From the NCBI GenBank assembly GCA_964187655.1, contig CAXLMP010000028.1, forward strand, positions 1 through 23,461: a stretch of DNA of 23,461 bases. The letters are read 5' to 3'. A model generated the notes under the pieces. The model did not search any database. It was not told the DNA's origin and was given only the letters and a program-made list of their open reading frames with translations. The DNA is from Lentimonas sp002292345 (GTDB lineage: Bacteria > Verrucomicrobiota > Verrucomicrobiia > Opitutales > Coraliomargaritaceae). Positions 13,795 through 20,822 of this stretch are shown here, one piece after another; the stretch's first letter is position 1; every line of letters starts with the position of its first letter. A program made the position numbers and the translations under genes.

Positions 13795-14583
13795 TTAGAG
13801 CTGCAGGCAGAATGCAACGCTTGGACCGATGAGTAAGGCGCTGTCTGTGAGAACTCGAAATGTCTCTACAGAGAGTTGCTCTTGGTAGGCGTCGATGATC
13901 CAGAGCGCACCTAGCGATATGCCTATTGGCAGGGCCCACGCTTGATTTAAAAAACACAGTGAGAGGGCGCAGATAATCTTCAGAGTAATGATAAATAGCG
14001 TAGGGAGCCGAGAGAGTGAGCGCACTTGCAGGGCGGTGTCGATGCACTTCTCTTTCGCACCAATCATTAAGCAATTAGTCAGACACAGTAGCGCCAGTGC
14101 ACACGCCGGTGGCCAGAGGGTTGCATTGGGTAGCAGGAAGACGATCACGCCGCCGGTATAGATGATTGCGACGCAGAGTTCTTTGGGGAAGAAGCGTCGA
14201 GAGAGTCTTTGGTTTAAGGCAGTGTATAGTAAGCAGAGCGTTAGCAGTGCTGCGCCGTTCTTCAGTTGAGAAGTTGTCAGCCCTGTGAACGCGATTCCGA
14301 TATTGCTTAATAAAACGCACCACCAGCAGCGCCAGAGTGTGGTGAAGTATTGCTTCGCAAAGCGGTGTCGAGCCGAATGCAGTTTTTGGAGTGGGCGTTT
14401 TGCGACATCAAACAAGCGATCCGCGATATAAGTTAACCAGACAGACAGGCAAAGCACAATTTGAGTCACCGCACTGATCTGTAACCCCAGTACTCCGGCG
14501 AAGGTCGCCTGCCAGACCAGTGCAATCAGCGCCGCATCCAGTGCGAAGAGGTTCGGCCATTGCCAGAGTCGAATGCGTAACAT
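13795..14583 (-). CDS. UbiA-like polytopic membrane protein
   Basis: The preferred ATG at 14583 gives 262 residues; an in-frame TTG at 14619 would add 12. The sequence is almost entirely hydrophobic helices, seven to nine by eye. Residues 52-60 (Y-I-A-D-R-L-F-D-V) resemble the first Asp-rich motif of UbiA prenyltransferases, and K-E-K-C-I-D (177-182), preceded by a hydrophobic helix ending in Asn, may be a weak second motif. The family normally moves prenyl groups to aromatic acceptors or lipids in the membrane, but the motifs here are too reduced to name a substrate, and it may be a non-catalytic relative. It stands alone: convergent with the pseudokinase gene and divergent from the tRNA. 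No terminator was found in the 95-nt convergent gap. Confidence 0.55.
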   Translation of the reverse strand: MLRIRLWQWPNLFALDAALIALVWQATFAGVLGLQISAVTQIVLCLSVWLTYIADRLFDVAKRPLQKLHSARHRFAKQYFTTLWRCWWCVLLSNIGIAFTGLTTSQLKNGAALLTLCLLYTALNQRLSRRFFPKELCVAIIYTGGVIVFLLPNATLWPPACALALLCLTNCLMIGAKEKCIDTALQVRSLSRLPTLFIITLKIICALSLCFLNQAWALPIGISLGALWIIDAYQEQLSVETFRVLTDSALLIGPSVAFCLQL

Positions 14584-14729
14584 GCTCCGATCATGAGCGC
14601 GAGGCCATCCACAGCGCAAACCTTGAAGCGATACATCAAGATGAATTCGAGCCGCACGGTGTTTTTTGCCGAATGACTATTTTCTATTGACGGACACCAA
14701 GGTATATCCATTTTCCCAACTTTCCCTTG

Positions 14730-14805
<76 letters not shown>

Positions 14806-14985
14806 CTCTTTTTAGGGATGGTGAGTCAGAGTTGAAGGTGGTTGCATGTTGAACTCACTTTGGCTGCGTGAGCCAGTAAAATGCAATGAATGTGCAGCTT
14901 ATATTATTCATATGAGCTGTGTGGTGGAAATGATATTTCATCTTCAGAAAAGTAGATAATTAATTCTACAGCTCTGAGCATAAAA

Positions 14986-15011
14986 AAGGGGCCTCCGTTA
15001 TGAGGCCCCTT
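14986..15011 (-). terminator. Rho-independent terminator of the small membrane-protein pair
   Basis: A perfect 10-bp stem, AAGGGGCCTC (14986-14995) / GAGGCCCCTT (15002-15011), has loop CGTTAT on the plus strand. On the minus strand it is followed by a T-run (plus-strand A at 14982-14987). It lies 21 nt after the stop of the 74-residue gene. It could also catch plus-strand readthrough from the tRNA. Confidence 0.92.
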
Positions 15012-15032
15012 GGATTAATTTAGAAGCAGATG

Positions 15033-15257
15033 CTACTTATTGAGTACACTCAAAACAATAATGAGTGTTACAATGCTCGAGAGGCTTGCACCACTGCCAA
15101 TGAAAGTATCAACAAGATCTTTAATATTACCGATCACATTCATACTTGCGCCTTGGCCGAAAACAACAGAAGCAACGATGAGAAGGCCGATAGCTGCAAC
15201 GAGCACACCAGAGATTCCTCCGATAGCTGACTTGATTTGATTAATTGTATTTTCCAT
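15033..15257 (-). CDS. Small two-helix membrane protein, FGQGA family, copy 2
   Basis: This 74-residue protein has hydrophobic segments at about 16-32 and about 56-71, with a glycine-containing linker. It shares with its upstream neighbour the start M-E-x-x-x-x-Q, the motif V-F-G-Q-G-A at exactly residues 32-37, and V-I/V-G-N shortly after, so the two are paralogs. It ends in V-L-N-K. No known domain is recognised; size and topology are compatible with pilin-like, holin-like, phage-coat-like or bacteriocin-like proteins, and I cannot choose among them. It starts 40 nt after the stop of copy 1, probably in one transcript, and is followed by a strong terminator. The ribosome-binding site is weak. 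Confidence 0.7.
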   Translation of the reverse strand: MENTINQIKSAIGGISGVLVAAIGLLIVASVVFGQGASMNVIGNIKDLVDTFIGSGASLSSIVTLIIVLSVLNK

Positions 15258-15297
15258 AGTACTTTTTATTTGGGTTTTTTGTTTGTTTAGGGTTCTG

Positions 15298-15531
15298 CTA
15301 TGCGCGATTGCGCAGCAGTCCGAAGATTAGAATGATGGCAACTAAGCCAACGAAACCGTTTTCTCCGCCAATAGCGGTAACAATTCCAGATAGGTTTCCG
15401 ACCACGCTGGCACCAAAAATGGCGCCCTGGCCGAAGACGATCTCAGCAATAATACCGAGAGCAATCAGCCCTATTCCGAGTTCGGATATACTTTTGATTA
15501 TACTAGTTAGCTGTGAGGTTACTTTTTCCAT
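15298..15531 (-). CDS. Small two-helix membrane protein, FGQGA family, copy 1
   Basis: This 77-residue protein has one hydrophobic helix at about 17-33, the motif I-V-F-G-Q-G-A-I-F-G at 31-40, a Gly-rich middle (I-G-G-E-N-G) and a second helix at about 59-73, ending in the basic R-N-R-A. It is paralogous to the following 74-residue gene with conserved motif positions. It has the clearest Shine-Dalgarno in the window, AAGGAG complementary to plus 15536-15541, 4 nt before the ATG, which suggests high expression. A long AT-rich leader lies upstream. The pair occupies the interval between an intact tRNA-Ala and a decayed tRNA-Ala fragment, which suggests acquisition. No function can be named. Confidence 0.75.
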   Translation of the reverse strand: MEKVTSQLTSIIKSISELGIGLIALGIIAEIVFGQGAIFGASVVGNLSGIVTAIGGENGFVGLVAIILIFGLLRNRA

Positions 15532-15892
15532 TTATCTCCTTTGTTGGGGTGAACCAGTAGTCATTAGCGATGATTCACATGAACCATTAGCACTACTAGA
15601 AAAGCAAAGCGGCGCATCAATACGCCAAAAGAGGGGAAGACTCACTGAGCTGAGACAACACTGCCTAGCCGATATCCAATTCACATGTAAGATACACGTC
15701 ATTGGAAAGAACAACGTAACAATAAATTGACGTATGGGAAGTATAAAATTAGCTAGAATATTTTTTAAAAAACAGCGGTAATAATTTATCTAGTATAATG
15801 TTATTTTAGAATGTAAATAGATTTATATTTAACCTTAAAATAGAATGTAAATCATTGGTTATTAGATAATTATGAATTAAGTACTGCTTTCT
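15532..15892 (-). promoter_or_regulatory. AT-rich promoter and long leader of the small membrane-protein pair
   Basis: No gene is visible here. On the minus strand, TTTACA (plus 15846-15851) and TATAAA (plus 15822-15827), 18 bp apart, form a plausible promoter, which would give a leader of about 280 nt. The 12-mer TAGAATGTAAAT is repeated at 15807-15818 and 15841-15852 and includes this -35. Nearer the gene are an inverted pair AGTAGT/ACTACT (15556-15561, 15592-15597) and two related blocks, TGAACCATTAGC (15580-15591) and TGAACCA...CATTAGC (15550-15568). The stretch 15720-15890 is far more AT-rich than the rest of the window. Confidence 0.4.
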
Positions 15893-15953
15893 CTTGGTGC
15901 TAGGCGCATCAGTTCGGCAAGACTCGGTGCAAGCCGCGTAGTTGAAGGTGCCT

Positions 15954-16017
15954 CGCTTGCATGGCACGCAAGTTACCAGGAATTCAGGGTCTCCGATGCT
16001 CCAGTACCCTTTTTAGG
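15954..16017 (+). pseudogene. Decayed copy of tRNA-Ala 3' half and flank
   Basis: By hand alignment about 50 of 63 positions match 14754-14816. The anticodon arm is almost intact (CTTGC-ATGGCAC-GCAAG, anticodon GGC), ATGCTCC is exact, and the match continues past the tRNA end to CTTTTTAGG. The T stem no longer pairs (1-nt insertion and substitutions), CCA is replaced by GTA, and a proper 5' acceptor strand is missing. The similarity may extend weakly upstream to about 15939. It is not a functional tRNA. It may be a remnant of an attachment site or of a decayed tandem tRNA duplication. Confidence 0.75.
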
Positions 16018-16034
16018 CCGTAAGCAGCTCGTTT

Positions 16035-16052
16035 AAAGCCTTTCGGCTTTTT
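16035..16052. terminator. Small hairpin terminator candidate
   Basis: AAAGCC (16035-16040), loop TTTC, GGCTTT (16045-16050). On the plus strand it runs into five T (16048-16052); on the minus strand, where it would serve the galK-like gene ending at 16086, the loop is GAAA but the T-run is only three. The stem is short, so confidence is modest on either strand. Confidence 0.45.
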
Positions 16053-16085
16053 CGTACTTAGGTGTCTGGTTCTGATGGATTTAGC

Positions 16086-17321
16086 TTATTGTTTACCAGG
16101 GTGAGCCAACAATGGAGCCGATGTAATACCATCCACTGTACGGCAAGAATGAATCGCGAACTCATTCGAAAAAGCTGGATGGCACAGCGGATAGGTCGAT
16201 TCCACGGTCGATTTTAAATCGTCGAAGGCACCTGCCCAAATTAAGGCACCGCTAGCGCCCTTGTCGCCGCCGCCGAGCATGCGCTCACCCAACACGCCTG
16301 GTACACTGCGTGCGATTTCGCACATCGTCTCCAGCTCAGGGCCGCTGATCACATAATCATCCCGTAGTCCAATGCCATCTGCGCGAAAATTCTGGCCCAC
16401 CTTCTCGATGTCACCACTACGCCACGCCTCTAGCGTATCGGCAAAGCGGGCCTGCGCTTCGTATAGGTATTTTAGACGTCCCACGCTCGCGGGCGCGACT
16501 GCCTGAATATGGGCCGTAGCTGTAGTAAATTTTTCAGGTGTCGAGACCTCTGCGAGAGACGCATAACCAAATTTTTCATTTAGTAATGCCTTCATATGAT
16601 CGCATTCATCGCGACGAATCTTATAAGTCGATTTTTCGAGTCCTGGTCGCTTCGTTCCTGTATCCAAACTTACGATACGAAAATCATCAGGATCGCCACC
16701 AAATGGGATATGGTCGATCGTTCCTTTGTTGGGATTGTAATATGTGCCCATGCCTGCTTTTGCAAAATAAATCATGATCTGATCTAACTTGCCGCAAGGC
16801 GAACCGATGTAATCAGTCTCGACCATTTGAGCGAGATCAACGATACGCATGCCGTCCTCGACCACTGTTCCGTTTACTTCGAAGAACGTCAGGATCAGGT
16901 TCAGCGCTAGCGACGCTGAGCGCGACATGCCGCCACCGGGAATGTTGCCATAGAGCACTGCATCGAACCCTGTGCCCAACTCGTAGCCTTCACGGCGCAG
17001 AATTAATTCCACTCCATGAGGAAAACGTGCCCAGCTATCCCTCAATTCCGCTGGCTCTACGGCTTCGCCTAGTGCGAAGTCGACAATGCCGTCTTCGGGG
17101 AAGTTTTCGCTGAAAATACGCACACGGCCTAAAGAATTAGGTTTAAACGCCAACCAGATAAAGCGATCAGTTCCGACACCGAAAAGCTCCATGCCGTTGT
17201 AATCACCATGTTCGACGCCGAAACAGAAGCGAGATGAACTGCGGCGCACTTGTCCGCCTTCAATGTCGAGACCGTATTTGTCTGCAGTTGCGGAGAGTTT
17301 GTTATGAACGTCTTGTTCCAT
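16086..17321 (-). CDS. galK: Galactokinase-like GHMP kinase
   Basis: This 411-residue sugar kinase of the GHMP superfamily would phosphorylate galactose at C1 in the Leloir pathway. The N-terminal signature is divergent (R-F-C-F-G-V-E-H-G-D-Y-N-G, 31-43) but retains the Arg31, Glu37 and Asp40 that correspond to substrate/catalytic residues of GalK. The ATP loop is G-N-I-P-G-G-G-M-S-R-S-A-S-L (125-138), the catalytic Asp180 lies in G-S-P-C-G-K-L-D-Q, and the third GHMP motif is G-G-G-D-K-G-A-S-G (350-358). It follows galE by 27 nt on the same strand, which supports a galactose role. Because motif 1 departs from NLIGEH, another sugar such as N-acetylgalactosamine or galacturonate is possible. 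No galT is nearby. Confidence 0.78.
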   Translation of the reverse strand: MEQDVHNKLSATADKYGLDIEGGQVRRSSSRFCFGVEHGDYNGMELFGVGTDRFIWLAFKPNSLGRVRIFSENFPEDGIVDFALGEAVEPAELRDSWARFPHGVELILRREGYELGTGFDAVLYGNIPGGGMSRSASLALNLILTFFEVNGTVVEDGMRIVDLAQMVETDYIGSPCGKLDQIMIYFAKAGMGTYYNPNKGTIDHIPFGGDPDDFRIVSLDTGTKRPGLEKSTYKIRRDECDHMKALLNEKFGYASLAEVSTPEKFTTATAHIQAVAPASVGRLKYLYEAQARFADTLEAWRSGDIEKVGQNFRADGIGLRDDYVISGPELETMCEIARSVPGVLGERMLGGGDKGASGALIWAGAFDDLKSTVESTYPLCHPAFSNEFAIHSCRTVDGITSAPLLAHPGKQ

Positions 17322-17348
17322 GTGATACCTATTGGAATGCTGTAGTGA

Positions 17349-18329
17349 TTAGTTTTCGTAGCCGTTCGGATTGGCTTGATGCCATGCCCATGCACTGGTG
17401 ATGATTGATTTCAAATCAGGGAACTTTGGATCCCATTTGAGTTCACTGGTGATCTTGGCACTGGCAGCAATCAATGTCGCGGGATCGCCGGCACGACGTG
17501 GTTTCACATCGGCAGGGATCGCGTGGCCTGTCACTTCGCGTGCAGTCTCGATGACTTGCTTGACTGAGTAACCTTGGCCGTTGCCGAGGTTGTAAATCTT
17601 ATCTTCGTTCTCGATCGCTTCGAGCGCGAGGATGTGTGCCTGTGCCAAATCAATCACGTGAATGTAGTCGCGCACGCAAGTGCCGTCTGGTGTGTCGTAG
17701 TCGTCGCCGAACATATATATCTGCTCGCGTCGACCGAGTGCTACTTGTAGCACGAGTGGGATAAGGTGTAGCTCGGGAGTGTGATCTTCGCCGCGCTCGA
17801 CACTTGCGCCAGCGGCATTAAAGTAGCGCAGTGCTGCGTAGTTAAAAAACGGATATATACGAGACATCCAGTGTAGGTAGCGCTCGATGATATATTTCGA
17901 TTCGCCGTAAGGGCTACCCGGGATGATGCGCTCATCTTCGGCGATGGGCATACGCTCTGGATCGTCAAACAAGTTGGCAGTGGAAGACAGGATGAAGCGA
18001 GGCACTTCAAATTCGACCACACACTTCAATAGGTTGAGCGCATTGGACACATTATCGCCAAGGTAAATGAATGGATCTTCCATCGATTCGCCGACCAGTG
18101 ACTTGGCGGCAAAATGCATGATCGCTTCGGGCTTAAATCGACCCATCGCCTCGCGAATCGCCTCGATGTTGGCCAGATCGCCAACGACCAGCTCTGCACT
18201 GGGATGCACCGCTAAGCTGTGCCCGAGTGATAGGTTATCAAAGACCATCACGTCGTGACCTGCGTGGACGAGTTGTTCGACTGCGACACTGCCGATATAA
18301 CCGGCACCTCCTGTTACAAATACTTTCAT
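17349..18329 (-). CDS. galE: UDP-glucose 4-epimerase
   Basis: This 326-residue NAD-dependent extended SDR enzyme interconverts UDP-glucose and UDP-galactose in the cytoplasm. The Rossmann start is V-T-G-G-A-G-Y-I-G-S (5-14), with D-N-L-S-L-G-H at 31-37. The catalytic set is Thr117 in S-S-T-A, and Tyr141 and Lys145 in S-P-Y-G-E-S-K. Further family motifs are R-Y-F-N-A-A-G-A, D-G-T-C-V-R-D-Y-I-H-V and Y-N-L-G-N-G-Q-G-Y-S. The length is typical. It is the first gene of a two-gene unit with the galK-like gene. A possible promoter lies just upstream. It could serve galactose use or supply UDP-galactose for lipopolysaccharide or exopolysaccharide. Confidence 0.95.
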   Translation of the reverse strand: MKVFVTGGAGYIGSVAVEQLVHAGHDVMVFDNLSLGHSLAVHPSAELVVGDLANIEAIREAMGRFKPEAIMHFAAKSLVGESMEDPFIYLGDNVSNALNLLKCVVEFEVPRFILSSTANLFDDPERMPIAEDERIIPGSPYGESKYIIERYLHWMSRIYPFFNYAALRYFNAAGASVERGEDHTPELHLIPLVLQVALGRREQIYMFGDDYDTPDGTCVRDYIHVIDLAQAHILALEAIENEDKIYNLGNGQGYSVKQVIETAREVTGHAIPADVKPRRAGDPATLIAASAKITSELKWDPKFPDLKSIITSAWAWHQANPNGYEN

Positions 18330-18351
18330 ATGCGGTATTCTCTTTTCTGGT

Positions 18352-18378
18352 ATAATGAATTTCTGAGAGTGCAGTCAA
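18352..18378 (-). promoter_or_regulatory. Candidate promoter of galE-galK
   Basis: On the minus strand TTGACT (plus 18373-18378) lies 15 bp upstream of CATTAT (plus 18352-18357), 22 nt before the galE start. The -35 matches 5 of 6 consensus bases and the -10 4 of 6, but the spacer is short. The remaining intergenic part (18379-18548, to the end of pilC) shows no gene and no clear terminator. Confidence 0.35.
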
Positions 18379-18548
18379 CCTTGGCGCTGCTTGTTCTGCG
18401 GTCAAATCGCGTTGTGCGTTGGCGAGTCTTACTTAGGCCGACCATAATTTTTTAAACTGTAATCGAGCGTGGCAGCGGCGGATAGAAATGTGCATGCAAA
18501 TGCCAATGCTCGACAGTCGTGGCTAAGTCTGAACTGCGATTATGTCGA

Positions 18549-19697
18549 TTACCCGACGACGCTGGAAAGTTGGAAGATCGGTAGGAACATAGCCATGACA
18601 ATGCCGCCGACGACAATACCGAGAAAGCATATCAAAAGTGGTTCCATTAGCGAGGTCAGTGCGGCGACGAGGGTGTCGACTTCGTTGTCGTAAAAGTCGG
18701 CTACTTTGACCATCATACCATCGACGTTACCAGTTTGTTCCCCAGCGCGGGTCATGTGTTTGACCATGGGCGGAAAGTACGGGTCGACTGCGAGTACTTC
18801 AGATACCTGTCCGCCCTGACTGATGTGCTTGGAAACCTCTTTGCAGGCGGATTCAATATAGGTGTTGTCGGATGCCTTGCGGACGATTTCGAGAGTGCGC
18901 AGGATGGGTACTCCGGCTCGCATTAAGATCGCGTAGGTCCGGCAAAAGCGTGATAAGCAGACTTTACGTGTGAGTTCGCCAATAACTGGTAGCTTGAGCA
19001 TGGTCTGGTCTTTGATCCTGCGTCCTTTCGGCGTCGATACGACGCGCTTGAAGGCCCAAACGAAGCCGGCAAAGCCGATGATTATGAAGACGATGTAAGA
19101 CTTTAGGAATTCGCTGAGGTCGATTAGTATTTGCGTTGGTTTCGGCAACTCTGAGCCGAAGTCTGCAAACATCTCGGCAAATACAGGAATGACGAAGATA
19201 AGCAGAATATTGACGAGGCCGACCGAGAGGCCGATGACTGCGATCGGGTAAGTCATGGCGCCTTTGATCTGTTTGATCAACTTGACGGTCTCTTCAAAGT
19301 AGATCGAAGTTTTATCTAGAATTTCGGCAAGGCCGCCACTGGCTTCACCGGCTTCGACCATAGAGATGAAGAGATTTGGAAAGGCGCGCGGATAGATGGC
19401 GCAAGATTCGGAGAAAGATTTACCCGCTGACACGTCGGTGCGAACATTACGGATGATGACTTGGAAGACCGGGTTTTCAGTCTGATCCTCGAGCGCTTCG
19501 AGTGAGGTAACCAAGGGCAGGCCGGCTTCGAGCATGGCAGCTAGTTGCTGGGTGAAGACGGTAAGCTCCTGCAGTTTGATTTTCTTGCGCGGGGCTTGCT
19601 TCTCGTAGGACTTTCGTTTGGCGAGTCTTTGCCCCTCGGCGAAACTGAGTTTCTTTTTCTTTGAAGCGTTGAGTGATGCGGGAGTTAATGTAGCCAT
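18549..19697 (-). CDS. pilC: Type II secretion / type IV pilus inner-membrane protein (PilC/GspF family)
   Basis: This 382-residue protein is the inner-membrane platform of type IV pili or type II secretion; the family recruits the assembly ATPase and organises pilin polymerisation. A basic N-terminus (1-40) precedes two T2SF domains at about 44-168 and 247-375. The signatures are F-T-Q-Q-L-A-A-M-L-E-A-G-L-P-L (48-62), V-E-A-G-E-A-S-G-G-L (114-123), F-C-R-T-Y-A-I-L-M-R-A-G-V-P-I (251-265) and A-G-E-Q-T-G-N-V (318-325). Membrane helices are at about 151-178, 200-218 and 350-376. No pilin, ATPase or secretin gene is in the window, so the choice between pilus and secretion cannot be made; PilC is the better guess from length and the N-terminal pattern. 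Confidence 0.9.
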   Translation of the reverse strand: MATLTPASLNASKKKKLSFAEGQRLAKRKSYEKQAPRKKIKLQELTVFTQQLAAMLEAGLPLVTSLEALEDQTENPVFQVIIRNVRTDVSAGKSFSESCAIYPRAFPNLFISMVEAGEASGGLAEILDKTSIYFEETVKLIKQIKGAMTYPIAVIGLSVGLVNILLIFVIPVFAEMFADFGSELPKPTQILIDLSEFLKSYIVFIIIGFAGFVWAFKRVVSTPKGRRIKDQTMLKLPVIGELTRKVCLSRFCRTYAILMRAGVPILRTLEIVRKASDNTYIESACKEVSKHISQGGQVSEVLAVDPYFPPMVKHMTRAGEQTGNVDGMMVKVADFYDNEVDTLVAALTSLMEPLLICFLGIVVGGIVMAMFLPIFQLSSVVG

Positions 19698-19927
19698 AGT
19701 ATTTATGTCTCGGATATTTAGTTATCTGATCATTCTAGGTCTTGATCTAACTTGCAAGTATTCGAAGTGCGAATGTGTCTTTTTTTGATATTTTTGACGG
19801 CTTCTCGGGTATCTGCCCCAGTAGTCGGGCAAATTTTAGTGCAGAAATCTACTAGATCATGCCTTGACAGCGACGAGATCTGAGGTTTTTCTCCTCCGCT
19901 TTTCTCCAATTTCCACAGCACAATATT

Positions 19928-20068
19928 ATGGGACCAACATATAGACCTTCAAAACTCCGCCGCGCTCGTAAATTCGGGTTTCGTGCACGTAATGCAACCC
20001 GCGGTGGCCGCAAGATTCTCGCTGCACGCCGAGCGAAGGGCCGTCATAGCCTCTCTGCTTCCGTCTAA
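19928..20068 (+). CDS. rpmH: Ribosomal protein L34
   Basis: The 46-residue product begins M-G-P-T-Y-R-P-S-K-L-R-R-A-R-K-F-G-F and continues R-A-R-N-A-T-R-G-G-R-K-I-L-A-A-R-R-A-K-G-R, the standard L34 sequence of the large ribosomal subunit; about a third of residues are Arg or Lys. Family members usually start M-K-R-T-Y-Q-P-S, so the ATG at 19928 is right. It heads the conserved rpmH-rnpA-yidD-yidC block, 27 nt before rnpA. The 230-nt upstream region separates it from divergent pilC; it contains a TTGACA at 19864-19869 without a convincing -10, and only one degenerate DnaA-box-like site near 19913-19921, so neither dnaA nor an origin is here. Confidence 0.96.
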   Translation: MGPTYRPSKLRRARKFGFRARNATRGGRKILAARRAKGRHSLSASV

Positions 20069-20095
20069 GACGGAGCGTAATGAGGTCTTGGAGCC

Positions 20096-20470
20096 ATGGG
20101 CATCCCGACTTCTAAGCGTCTGCGCAAACCGCGCGAATTTCAAGAGGTCCGCAGTCAGGGTAAACGTATCCTGTGCGGACCTTTTATTTTTCAATGCCGT
20201 CGGATCGTTTCCGATGAGTGCGCAGCACGCCGCTTCGGTGTGATTGCATCTCGACGCGTCGGGAATGCGGTGAAGCGCAACCTCGGCAAGCGTACGTTTC
20301 GTGAGCTTTTTCGCCAGCATGAATCGGCGTTGCCGCTTGGTAGCGATATCGTGATCGTGCTGCGGGCCAGCTTTGATCGGCACAGCTTCAGTGACTTAGA
20401 GTCTCGCTACTTACGCGCCTGCGCGACAATCTTAACGGAGGCAGCGGTCGATCAAGCAGCTGAACAATAG
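20096..20470 (+). CDS. rnpA: Ribonuclease P protein component
   Basis: This 124-residue basic protein is the partner of the RNase P RNA in 5' maturation of tRNAs. It starts with K-R-L-R-K-P-R-E-F (residues 7-15), contains F-G-V-I-A-S-R-R-V-G-N-A-V-K-R-N-L-G-K-R-T-F-R-E-L, which is the RNR signature helix, and ends with S-D-I-V-I-V-L-R-A type strands as in the family. The ATG at 20096 has GGAG very close (20090-20093) and GAGG at 20082-20085. Its stop is separated from the yidD start by a single nucleotide, so translation is probably coupled. Confidence 0.95.
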   Translation: MGIPTSKRLRKPREFQEVRSQGKRILCGPFIFQCRRIVSDECAARRFGVIASRRVGNAVKRNLGKRTFRELFRQHESALPLGSDIVIVLRASFDRHSFSDLESRYLRACATILTEAAVDQAAEQ

Positions 20471-20471
20471 G

Positions 20472-20822
20472 ATGAACGACGAACTGAAACAGGCCCAATC
20501 GGCACCACATCGGACGGGGCGCAAGCCATCGCTACTTGCGCAGTTGGCAGCTTTGCTTGTGCGCATCTATCAATTAACACTCTCGCCGATGAAGCAGATC
20601 TTCTTCGGCTCCAACTGTAGTTGCCGCTTCCAGCCGACCTGCTCTTGCTACGCGCGTTCCGCGTTCTTGCAATATGGGTTTTGGCGCGGGTGGTGGTATG
20701 CATTTAGACGTATTTTACGTTGCCACCCTTGGCACCCCGGCGGATATGACCCGCTTCCGAGCTTGAACAAACAGCAGAAAGAAGGCATGTCAGCACACCA
20801 CAACTCACTTTTAGATGGATAA
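20472..20822 (+). CDS. yidD: Membrane protein insertion efficiency factor YidD
   Basis: This 116-residue protein has the full YidD core: an amphipathic N-terminal helix L-V-R-I-Y-Q-L-T-L-S-P, then C-S-C-R-F-Q-P-T-C-S-C-Y-A, G-F-W-R-G-W-W-Y-A-F-R-R-I-L-R-C-H-P-W-H-P-G-G-Y-D-P-L-P. It is a peripheral inner-membrane protein near YidC that aids membrane protein insertion. The core carries one insertion relative to short homologs (K-Q-I-F-F-G-S-N before the first Cys). The last 8 nt (ATGGATAA) overlap the yidC start, which suggests coupled translation. Confidence 0.95.
   Translation: MNDELKQAQSAPHRTGRKPSLLAQLAALLVRIYQLTLSPMKQIFFGSNCSCRFQPTCSCYARSAFLQYGFWRGWWYAFRRILRCHPWHPGGYDPLPSLNKQQKEGMSAHHNSLLDG

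Noticed and set aside
15308..15730. 140-codon open frame on the plus strand
   Set aside because: Antisense to the 77-residue membrane-protein gene and its leader; Pro/Ser/Ile-rich shadow composition, no family features.
15890..15953. Possible riboswitch or other structured RNA (CTCGGTGCAAGCCG)
   Set aside because: The short stretch recalls a cobalamin-riboswitch fragment, but no further conserved parts were found and no fitting gene follows; it may be the badly decayed 5' part of the tRNA copy.
19913..19921. DnaA box before rpmH
   Set aside because: A single site with two mismatches to the consensus and no cluster; insufficient for an origin.
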